This document shows, piece after piece, positions 8,329 through 15,073 of a stretch of 64,000 nucleotides of DNA (within the stretch, counting starts at the first letter, position 1; each line of letters starts with the position of its first letter). The stretch is from assembly GCF_000185505.1 (NCBI RefSeq), contig NZ_GL622359.1, positions 1,213,412-1,277,411 on the forward strand. The letters run 5' to 3'. A model generated the notes under the pieces. That model was not told where the DNA came from, made no database searches, and saw only the letters and a program-made list of their open reading frames with translations. The position numbers were made by a program, and so were the translations under genes. The stretch is from Pseudoramibacter alactolyticus ATCC 23263 (GTDB taxonomy: Bacteria > Bacillota > Clostridia > Eubacteriales > Eubacteriaceae).

Positions 8329-8375
8329 TGGAGCCTTTGACCAGATTCGAACTGGTGACCCCCACCTTACCACGG
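8329..8375 (-). repeat. 47-bp copy of the 3' half of tRNA-Thr(GGU)
   Basis: 8329-8375 matches 56965-57011, the 3' 47 bases of the intact tRNA-Thr in this window, including anticodon and CCA. The tRNA 5' half is missing. It lies about 220 bp inside attL and looks like an attachment-type remnant of a second element. Confidence 0.85.
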
Positions 8376-8476
8376 CACAAGGATTGACTTATATGTTATA
8401 GATAAATAAATTTTACGAAATATTTACGACCAAAAAATACAAAATAACCCCAAGGTATTGACCTCGGGGCTTCCTT

Positions 8477-8668
8477 TTACTTCTTCCGCCAGTTCTTATA
8501 CTTTCCGCTTTTCACGCGCAAATCCGTATAAGGCTCATCTTCATCAATAACCCAATTCCGGCCAATCTTTTGAGCGGTCTCGTATCCGCCTTTGCGGGCC
8601 TTGATCTGCACCGTCTTTGCGGAAACGCCATGCTTTTTAGCGTACTCAGCTATACTGATCAGTGCCAT
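8477..8668 (-). CDS. Small excisionase-like HTH protein
   Basis: 63 residues, beginning MALISIAEYAKKHGVSAKTV, followed by KIGRNWVIDEDE, the winged-helix pattern of MerR/excisionase-type DNA-binding proteins. A GGGAGG site precedes the ATG. It is the gene closest to attL and on the late strand, so excisionase or a DNA-bending function are both possible. Confidence 0.6.
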   Translation of the reverse strand: MALISIAEYAKKHGVSAKTVQIKARKGGYETAQKIGRNWVIDEDEPYTDLRVKSGKYKNWRKK

Positions 8669-8771
8669 TTTCCTCCCGCCTTTCTTTGATCCACAAAACC
8701 AATGCCCAAATACCTTTGACTGCCGCCATGACAAACATACACAAGGCCAGCGTTTCTAAAAATGCTTTCAT
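8646..8771 (-). CDS. Small membrane peptide (41 aa)
   Basis: 41 residues with one hydrophobic segment (about 5-28, ALCMFVMAAVKGIWALVLW) and a charged tail KERREEN. Its last codons overlap the start of the HTH gene. The ribosome binding site is weak (GGAAAG). No family recognised; it could be a lysis accessory or a small toxin. Confidence 0.4.
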   Translation of the reverse strand: MKAFLETLALCMFVMAAVKGIWALVLWIKERREENGTDQYS

Positions 8772-8834
8772 TTGACTTTCCAATGGGAATTCTTTAAAAT
8801 AGGGATAGGTGGAGGGCTTTCGCCCTCCTGAATT

Positions 8835-8945
8835 TTAGAAGCGTTTGCTGATCCAAGCGACCAGTAGACCGATCCCTAAGTCCACAAGTGCTTGAACGGC
8901 TATTTCAAGTGATTTGCTTGTGGGCTTTTTCTTTTTGTGTCCCAT
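8835..8945 (-). CDS. Small membrane peptide (36 aa)
   Basis: 36 residues: a basic head MGHKKKKPTSK, then one hydrophobic helix (AVQALVDLGIGLLVAWI) and a basic end SKRF. GGAGGGAAGCC precedes the ATG. Basic-hydrophobic-basic peptides of this size occur as type I toxins or holin-like peptides in Firmicutes phages; no antitoxin RNA was identified. Confidence 0.5.
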   Translation of the reverse strand: MGHKKKKPTSKSLEIAVQALVDLGIGLLVAWISKRF

Positions 8946-9030
8946 TGGCTTCCCTCCTTTTTATATTTATATTATACTCCTATATTGCTAATATGTCAAT
9001 AAATCTGAGAACTTTTCTCGAAAAATAAGC

Positions 9031-9061
9031 AAAAAAATAAAGCCGGGGTTTTATCCCCGGC
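9031..9061 (-). terminator. Terminator in the prophage left arm
   Basis: GCCGGGG (9042-9048) pairs with CCCCGGC (9055-9061); read leftward it is followed by a U-rich tail (9031-9040). Confidence 0.88.
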
Positions 9062-9082
9062 TCATCATGTTTGCATCTGCAA

Positions 9083-9462
9083 TCACAAATTATACGTCAT
9101 TCGCATCTCAACGATGGCATTTTGAAGAACGGCGCCTTTGCCACATCCTTCCAGGATGTCGTTGTCAAAATTCTCGGTCTCTCCGGCAAAGCCGTTGCAG
9201 GCGTCTGTCCACAAACCCTCCGCCATCAGAAGCCGAGTTACCACGCGATACAATTCACTTCGGATTGGCTCTGGCGCGCGGTGCCCAGCAGCATGCTGTG
9301 TTCTTTCATGCGGATATACCGCTCCAGCAAGGGCGCCGTGATCTTATTTTCGGATGGCTGCGTGTCGGGCGCTTCCGGAAGGTTCGGCAGATTGAAGCAC
9401 TTTTGCAACTTGGCATAACCGCTGGCGTAGACAACAATCAAATGCGGGGTTGATTGCAGCAC
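9083..9462 (-). pseudogene. Frameshifted phage ORF of unknown family
   Basis: The first frame reads LIVVYASGYAKLQKCFNLP to about 9238, where it stops. A second frame then continues with ELYRVVTRLLMAEGLW and ends with MRMTYNL at 9083. The two halves make one plausible protein of about 125 residues if a short indel near 9245 is repaired. There is no clear start or ribosome binding site. Function unknown. Confidence 0.45.
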
Positions 9463-9497
9463 CGCCGCGTTGTCTTGCTTATAAGAGATGCTTGTTT

Positions 9498-9974
9498 TTA
9501 TTCTTTCTTTTGGGGCCTCGTTCCTCTAATAAACGTCACTATCACAGAAGCGATACCAAATCCTGATAAAACCGTTCCAGCAAACGCCGATTTGCTCACA
9601 ATCACCCACACGCCGCTACCGATAAGCACCATACATAATATAAACGCAAACAACATGCCAAGAAAACTATCCCGTGAACGCATTTTCTGCTCTTTCTTTT
9701 CGTATTCATGGCGAAACTTGGTTTCTTTCTCGGCCATATCAAAAATTTCACGGGGTGCTTCTGGTAAAATTTCACTATACTGCTTTAAAATTTGCGGAGG
9801 TGGTAGAGGCCCGGAAAACGAAAGCATTTCCATTCCCTCAGCTTGTACTAATACAGCTTCGCGCTCTTCTTCCGGCATATCCTCAAGCTGTCGAATCAGT
9901 TCTTCTTTTGTTAGTAACTGTCCGTTCGCACCATTCTTTTGGCTAACTGGCGGCTTCTTTTCTGCTTGATTCAT
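9498..9974 (-). CDS. DUF2335-type phage membrane protein, copy 1
   Basis: 158 residues. The middle carries the family signature SGPLPPPQILKQYSEILP and MAEKETKFRHEYEKK. Two C-terminal membrane segments follow (LGMLFAFILCMVLIGSGVWV; GTVLSGFGIASVIVTFI). Function unknown, found mostly in phages and mobile DNA. It overlaps the small upstream gene by 32 bp. The same two-gene pair recurs at 28.1-28.7 kb. Confidence 0.75.
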   Translation of the reverse strand: MNQAEKKPPVSQKNGANGQLLTKEELIRQLEDMPEEEREAVLVQAEGMEMLSFSGPLPPPQILKQYSEILPEAPREIFDMAEKETKFRHEYEKKEQKMRSRDSFLGMLFAFILCMVLIGSGVWVIVSKSAFAGTVLSGFGIASVIVTFIRGTRPQKKE

Positions 9975-10149
9975 AAGTTTCCATCGCTTTTTTTATGCTT
10001 CTACCAACCCTTTGCCAATCCGATCGCAATGCATCTCGATCTTTTCTTGGTGAAGAGGGGGGCACATACGGGCACATCACCCCATAAAGATCAAAGATTC
10101 TCGAAAATCCCTTCACAAAACTCGGGGAAAAGGATAACCCTCTTTTCAT
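9943..10149 (-). CDS. Small partner of the DUF2335 protein, copy 1
   Basis: 68 residues with SFVKGFSRIFDLYG near the N-terminus and SDWQRVGRSIKKAMETYE near the C-terminus. The same two blocks appear in the protein at 28520-28723. GGAGGGATTGTC precedes the ATG. No function known. Constant pairing and overlap with the DUF2335 gene suggest the two act together. Confidence 0.65.
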   Translation of the reverse strand: MKRGLSFSPSFVKGFSRIFDLYGVMCPYVPPSSPRKDRDALRSDWQRVGRSIKKAMETYESSRKEAAS

Positions 10150-10238
10150 GACAATCCCTCCTTTGTGTCGTTATTATACCGAAGTTTTATCCACGATGCC
10201 TTAAATCTCCGCTCCCTTTTTCTCTTTTTTAATATTTA

Positions 10239-10267
10239 CAAAAAACAACCCCCTCGAAAGAGGGGGT
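10239..10267 (-). terminator. Terminator of the lysis operon
   Basis: ACCCCCTC (10248-10255) and GAGGGGGT (10260-10267) around a GAAA/TTTC loop, with U-run leftward. It lies about 50 bp after the endolysin stop. Confidence 0.88.
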
Positions 10268-10318
10268 AAATGGGAGAAATTATGACCGTGACAGCCCTAC
10301 CGGAGATGCCCTATTTTT

Positions 10319-11227
10319 TTATTTAACCCGGATCACCTGGCCCACATAAATCTTGTTCGCATTCCGGATCCCGTTGAGTTTTTGAAGCTTTTGCCATGTG
10401 GTTTTATACTTTGCGGCGATTTTGCTTAGCGTATCGCCCCGCCGCACGGTGTAGCATACCTTCGCAGCAGCTTTCTTCTGGCCGGCCGCGCCCAGTTTTT
10501 TGTTGACCTCGGCCTGTACCGCGTTGTAGTCATACCCGGCGGCGGCCAGGCGAACCTTTCGGTCGTTGCCGTTGCCCCACTTGCCAGCGAGCACCTCCGC
10601 CGCAATGGTGGTATTTGATTTTTTCGCAGGCGCCGGTGCGGGTTTTGGTGTTGGCTTGCTTTGCCCACCGCCAATGATCCCAGCATAAGCGTTCCACGTT
10701 TTAATATCGCCATTCAGCACATCCATGTCCATCGGTTTTTCACTATACTGCCAGAGAGCATAAGCGGGCCAAGCGCCTTTCTGCGGAGCCTTCACACCGT
10801 AGCTGGCCACCCACAGACCAAAGTTTGCTTTAGCGATCTGCGGATAGCGCCCCAGCGCGGATCCCTGGCAGTAAAAAAGCGGGCGCACGCCGGTCTTTTG
10901 ATAGACATAGTTGAGCCAGTTCAGCGCCCAGGCGTAGTTATATCTTAGGGCGTTGCCTTCCCAGTCCAAGGCAAAGATGGCTTTGTGTGCGTGGTGGCCG
11001 ACAAGGGAGAGGAAGTGATCCGCCTCGGCTTTCCATCCGTTATTTTCAGGCCTCGCGTAGTGATAAAATCCACAGGGCTTGCCCGCAGCCTTCACGGCGT
11101 TGTAATGCCGGTCCAGCATCGGGTCCTTGAAGGTGCGGCCTTCGCTGGCCTTGATGATATAAAAGTCGTATTTGTGATAGTCAACGATTCGCTGATAGTT
11201 GCTGATATCGACGCCATGCATGGTCAT
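10319..11227 (-). CDS. Endolysin: GH25 muramidase + CW_7 + LysM
   Basis: 302 residues. The GH25 lysozyme domain (about 3-185) has HGVDISNYQ (catalytic Asp near 7) and FALDWEGN (acidic pair near 88-90). A CW_7-like cell-wall module follows (IAAEVLAGKWGNGNDRK, about 207-245). It ends with a LysM domain, YTVRRGDTLSKIAAKYKTTW (about 258-302). It cleaves peptidoglycan at the end of the lytic cycle. AGGAGG precedes the start and the gene abuts the holin. Confidence 0.95.
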   Translation of the reverse strand: MTMHGVDISNYQRIVDYHKYDFYIIKASEGRTFKDPMLDRHYNAVKAAGKPCGFYHYARPENNGWKAEADHFLSLVGHHAHKAIFALDWEGNALRYNYAWALNWLNYVYQKTGVRPLFYCQGSALGRYPQIAKANFGLWVASYGVKAPQKGAWPAYALWQYSEKPMDMDVLNGDIKTWNAYAGIIGGGQSKPTPKPAPAPAKKSNTTIAAEVLAGKWGNGNDRKVRLAAAGYDYNAVQAEVNKKLGAAGQKKAAAKVCYTVRRGDTLSKIAAKYKTTWQKLQKLNGIRNANKIYVGQVIRVK

Positions 11228-11520
11228 TATTCGCCCTCCTGTTCTGTTGCTTTGCCGGTCGGTGCAGTCGGCGAGGGATAGTCATAGCCCAGTGCCTGTG
11301 TGCTGTCTCCGGCGCCTTCGGTGGTTGGATCGGTGATGATGCCCAGTGTCGCCAACAAATTCAGCGCGATCCCGAGGCCTTGAATCACATCGTTTTGCGC
11401 GATCGCCGGCACCACGCCGATGATGCCCAAAATCTGATAGATGAAGGTCACGGCTGCCGCGACAATAGCCGCCAGGGCCGTCTTATTTTTCAGTCTCAGT
11501 TTCCAGTTTATTTTTTTCAT
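11227..11520 (-). CDS. Phage holin (phiLC3-like)
   Basis: 97 residues. Basic N-terminus MKKINWKLRLKNKTA, then two hydrophobic segments (LAAIVAAAVTFIYQILGIIG; GLGIALNLLATLGII), then ITDPTTEGAGDS and a hydrophilic tail. This is the layout of the phi LC3 holin family, which forms the membrane lesion that lets the endolysin out. It overlaps the endolysin start. Confidence 0.9.
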   Translation of the reverse strand: MKKINWKLRLKNKTALAAIVAAAVTFIYQILGIIGVVPAIAQNDVIQGLGIALNLLATLGIITDPTTEGAGDSTQALGYDYPSPTAPTGKATEQEGE

Positions 11521-11531
11521 GGTTTTCTCCT

Positions 11532-11789
11532 TTATTTCTTTTCTTCTTTTATGTCATCGATCTGCCGCCAGGCTGTTTTAAGGTCGCGTTCGACGATGGC
11601 CATTCTCTCTATTAAGTTATTATGTTTATTCATTCTTTCCGATAACTCCTCTATTTTTTCACTCGTCAACTTCATGCGCTCATCTATCACTTTGTTGTGA
11701 GCGCTGTTATTGACCAGGGTCGTGATGATGGTCGGCACCGCCACGCATACGCCCGATACGATGGCGGCTGTTACAATTGGATCTGTCAT
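11532..11789 (-). CDS. Small membrane-anchored coiled-coil phage protein
   Basis: 85 residues: an N-terminal membrane segment (VTAAIVSGVCVAVPTIITTL) followed by a charged helix (KLTSEKIEELSERMNKHNNL). The topology resembles XhlA-type lysis accessory proteins and its place just before the holin supports such a role, but the family was not recognised. Confidence 0.65.
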   Translation of the reverse strand: MTDPIVTAAIVSGVCVAVPTIITTLVNNSAHNKVIDERMKLTSEKIEELSERMNKHNNLIERMAIVERDLKTAWRQIDDIKEEKK

Positions 11790-11805
11790 TTATTTTCTCC
11801 TAAAA

Positions 11806-12981
11806 CTAAAGTCTGTAATAGCCCAGCACATACAGATAGGCCTTAAAGTAGCCTGTGCCGAGTTCAGCCGTCGCAAAGTCCTCATTGGCCGGCTTGGCGT
11901 TGTTCGTCTGAAAGACGATCGAGTGCACACCCTGTTTGATATATCGCTTGATGTTGCTGGACTGTATCGATGCAAGATCGGTGTTATTTGTCAGAGCAGG
12001 CGACCAAGTGTCTTTCCCGCCGAAAGCGTATTTTATTGGGTCTGACGTGTCTAGGTATTCATCATGCATATAGGCATTAGTCATCGTTCCGTAGTTGGCA
12101 CGCGTCAAAGACCCATCCGTGCAATAGGCGCCAATATTTTTGGGCGCGCCAAGTCCTCGGCCCCATTGGATCCCAAAGGCCGACATATAAATGTACGCCT
12201 CGTAGACTTCAAAGTTTTGCGGGATAAAATAGGTAATTATCGACTTGGTCTTCGGGAAAGTATTCACATTAAAGCCTGTCATATACCAGTAGTAGCCGAA
12301 GTAGTCCATCCCGCCAATACTAAAACTTGTGTTAGCTTCCGCTGATGATTCAAAAGAAAACATCGTCAAAGCCCCGTCCGCTCCAACTACTCTGCTTCCA
12401 GAATCGAGATAAATATTCCCTAAAAAAGTGCCGTTTAAGGCCTGCATTGAGCCATCTTCAAGGATTTTAAAGTTATTATTGGCCGTCACAGCGCCGTTCA
12501 AGTTGATCTTGTTGGCCTTGATCCCGACTGCTTCAGCGGTCTGGTTGATTTCACTGATGATGCTGCCTTTTTTGACAGTGGACTTTAGGCCCTCTTCTGT
12601 TTGATATAGCCGCGTCTCGACCGTTGAAAAATCATCGGGATGGCTAATCCAGCGATGAGCAATTTTCCCGGCGACCAAAACCGGATGGTACAAATAAAAG
12701 TTTGTGCCCGTCCCAAAATACAAAAAAAGCTTGTCCGCCGAAAGCGTCAGCGTGACTTCGATCTTTTGCCAGTCTGTCGTGACGCTTACCGTCTGATCTC
12801 CGATCGTGAGGGTGGCCGAGGCATCCGCTTTGATATAGCCGGAAAAGATATATTCCCCTTCTCCTTCGATTTCAAGCTTGCGAAAAATAAAAGGCGTCGC
12901 TGTATCGTCAATGGCAAACTTCGCACAACTTTCAAGGGTCCCTTGTGGCGACGTGATGATTGCTTCACTGCGTGAATTCAT
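11806..12981 (-). CDS. Phage tail fibre / receptor-binding protein
   Basis: 391 residues. The N-terminal third looks like a carbohydrate-binding beta-sandwich (GEGEYIFSGYIKADAS, then LYHPVLVAGKIAHRW). The middle has the tail-fibre block ISEINQTAEAVGIKANKINL and the beta-rich NGTFLGNIYLDSGSRV. The C-terminus is unique. The position between baseplate genes and lysis genes fits a host-recognition protein. Confidence 0.7.
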   Translation of the reverse strand: MNSRSEAIITSPQGTLESCAKFAIDDTATPFIFRKLEIEGEGEYIFSGYIKADASATLTIGDQTVSVTTDWQKIEVTLTLSADKLFLYFGTGTNFYLYHPVLVAGKIAHRWISHPDDFSTVETRLYQTEEGLKSTVKKGSIISEINQTAEAVGIKANKINLNGAVTANNNFKILEDGSMQALNGTFLGNIYLDSGSRVVGADGALTMFSFESSAEANTSFSIGGMDYFGYYWYMTGFNVNTFPKTKSIITYFIPQNFEVYEAYIYMSAFGIQWGRGLGAPKNIGAYCTDGSLTRANYGTMTNAYMHDEYLDTSDPIKYAFGGKDTWSPALTNNTDLASIQSSNIKRYIKQGVHSIVFQTNNAKPANEDFATAELGTGYFKAYLYVLGYYRL

Positions 12982-12990
12982 AACTGCCCC

Positions 12991-13543
12991 CTACGCAATC
13001 CGCCGCCAGTATTTTTTTGTTTCTTTTTTGCCCCAAAGTGAATTCAACATAATGTTCCCAGTGATTTTTGATTCAAACCAGATCGTCGGGGTCATTGAGC
13101 TTTGATCGTTCACATATCCAACCTTTACAAGTCCTGACGTATAAGGTTGCAAGCAGCAAATAAACTCGTATTCTGGCGAATGATCTTACGTTAATCACAA
13201 CGTTGTTAGCGTTTCTTATCGTTACCATGTCTTTGAATTGCTTAAACTCTGAATAATACGTTTTTTCGATCTGCTCCCAGGTGCCGAAACCGTAGTACTC
13301 CGCCACTTTTTCGGCGGTGCTCAGGTCAATTCCCGAACCGCTTGTCTGATTCCATGCAAAGGTATAGCCGATGGGCATCTGCTTTTTCAAGGCCGCCAGC
13401 TCGATATCCGGATATATCTGCGTCAAAAGATTTGCCATCGATATTTGTTTGATATCACCACCCGATTTGATAAAGAGCGTATCCGCCGTTGTGGTTTCCG
13501 CCACATCTGTAATTTTTTTTACTGTATAGTCTTCTTCTGCCAT
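12991..13543 (-). pseudogene. Tail-region protein with a single-base frameshift
   Basis: From ATG 13543 the first frame gives MAEEDYTVKKITDVAE and DLSTAEKVAEYYGFGTWEQI. At about 13183-13186 the sensible reading moves by +1, giving YEFICCLQPYTSGLVKVGY and TIWFESKITGNIMLNSLW, ending at 12991. Without the shift the ORF ends at 13073 with an unlikely tail. Either the gene is broken, the base is an error, or the shift is programmed. It lies among baseplate genes. Confidence 0.65.
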
Positions 13544-13556
13544 TTTATCTCCCTTC

Positions 13557-14027
13557 CTATGCTGATAAAAACGTCCCTGAGACGTCTGTCAAGATCGCGC
13601 CGGAAGCGTCGGACAAGACCGTCGGTCTAAATCCATAAAAATCAAAGTCACACGAGATGCTATTTCGGATCAAATTGATCGCGCCCGCCGCATCCGCCGC
13701 CACCTGTGCGGCGGTGGCTTTGGCGTTGATCCGATCCCCACCGCCAATAACCCCGGTGACCAGGAGGTTTTTGGCCGTCCCGTCGGCGCCGGACACCTGC
13801 ACCTGCACGGTATCGCCCTCACGCACATCGCAGGTCGTCGGTAATTCTACCGCCTGCATATCCTCATCTGATATGGTCATGCCGCCGAGGTCAACGGTAA
13901 CAATGCCATCCACGCTGTCCCCGGTGGCCGTGCCGGTTAAGGTTATCACGTTGGCGCTATGGGCCGCGCCTTGCTTGGGCTTTGCGTACTTGCCGAGGAG
14001 CACCGCCGCTTTTTCGATGTTATCCAT
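13557..14027 (-). CDS. Phage tail protein of unknown role
   Basis: 156 residues. ANVITLTGTATGDSVDGIVTV and DVREGDTVQVQVSGADG suggest a small beta-barrel domain. An Ala-rich helix AKATAAQVAADAAGAINLIR leads to a conserved-looking end. AAGGAGG precedes the ATG by seven bases. It overlaps the end of the upstream hub-like gene region, so translation is probably coupled. Confidence 0.65.
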   Translation of the reverse strand: MDNIEKAAVLLGKYAKPKQGAAHSANVITLTGTATGDSVDGIVTVDLGGMTISDEDMQAVELPTTCDVREGDTVQVQVSGADGTAKNLLVTGVIGGGDRINAKATAAQVAADAAGAINLIRNSISCDFDFYGFRPTVLSDASGAILTDVSGTFLSA

Positions 14028-14029
14028 CT

Positions 14030-15073
14030 TCACACCTCCTTTAATGTCAATTTTACTGTCCAGGCGATGAGGTCGCTCTCAACCGTCTGGACGAGATAAT
14101 TCTTCTTTTTGCCGTCTTCCGCCCATTCAATCACTTCCCCGGCCTTAACGGGGAAGTACATGCAAGTGCAATCCCTCGTTTTGCCCTGACTGCGGTCGTT
14201 TGCGGTGTATTGCCCGACGAGCTTTTGCGCCTGGGCCTGTGTAAATGGGCTCATGTCGCTGACGTCGTGGACATTGGTGCGGGTCCAGCCGCGATAAGCC
14301 GACGAGATGGCTGACGTCACCGCCGCGTCCGCGCTGGCCACCAGGGGTTTGCCGTCGCTATTTGGATTTTCCGCCACTACCACGGTGCGGTTATAGGCTT
14401 CGCCGGAGCTGTCGCTATCTTCATGCCCGGGGGACAGGATGATCCCTCGTGGATCATCGGCATCTAACGACCAGGCCGGGGTTTTATCCCCCGGCGCGAC
14501 ATAGGCGGCAACGCTGATGTGCCCGTAGCCATCCACCCCCAGCTGATTGTTGGCCTTGTTGCAAATATCCGCTAAAATGGAGCGATAACTGTCCGTGCGT
14601 TCATAAATCTTCGCCGCGGTATAAATGGCGTCCCGGCTGCCGGCTTGAAAGATCACACTTTTGCCACAGGCTCTGGCCACGGCGACAATCGCCGTTCTGG
14701 TTTGGGTGTTTTGCCCAATGGTATAGAGCTGATAGGCGATATCCGTGTCGAGCATCCAGAGAACGGATTGCAAATCGTAGGTCTTGGCTTCGCCGCCCTC
14801 CGGGGCCTGGGTCGTTTTGATGCTTTGCACGCCCAGGGTCGCCACGCCCTGCCCGTCCACCATAATGCGCAGCCAACTGCCGCCGATATAATTATCAGCA
14901 ATGGTTCCCAAGCTGCCGCTGATTTTTGTGTCGGAATAATATCCGTCAGTCAGGATGATCTTCTCCACGTCGAAGAGTTCCCCGCGAATCACTTCCAAAT
15001 TGTGGGGATCGATCATATAGATATGTAATTCCGGCTCAAAGTAAGGATCTTTCCATTTTTCCAGGCTATTCAT
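14030..15073 (-). CDS. Siphovirus tail hub-like protein (Gp37-like)
   Basis: 347 residues. It has ELHIYMIDPHNLEVIRGELF, a beta-rich region with DGYYSDTKISGSLG, and the central ACGKSVIFQAGSRDAIY block seen in ReqiPepy6 Gp37-like/tail-hub proteins. It follows the Dit-like position in the tail operon and overlaps the preceding gene by four bases. Call rests on pattern and order. Confidence 0.65.
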   Translation of the reverse strand: MNSLEKWKDPYFEPELHIYMIDPHNLEVIRGELFDVEKIILTDGYYSDTKISGSLGTIADNYIGGSWLRIMVDGQGVATLGVQSIKTTQAPEGGEAKTYDLQSVLWMLDTDIAYQLYTIGQNTQTRTAIVAVARACGKSVIFQAGSRDAIYTAAKIYERTDSYRSILADICNKANNQLGVDGYGHISVAAYVAPGDKTPAWSLDADDPRGIILSPGHEDSDSSGEAYNRTVVVAENPNSDGKPLVASADAAVTSAISSAYRGWTRTNVHDVSDMSPFTQAQAQKLVGQYTANDRSQGKTRDCTCMYFPVKAGEVIEWAEDGKKKNYLVQTVESDLIAWTVKLTLKEV

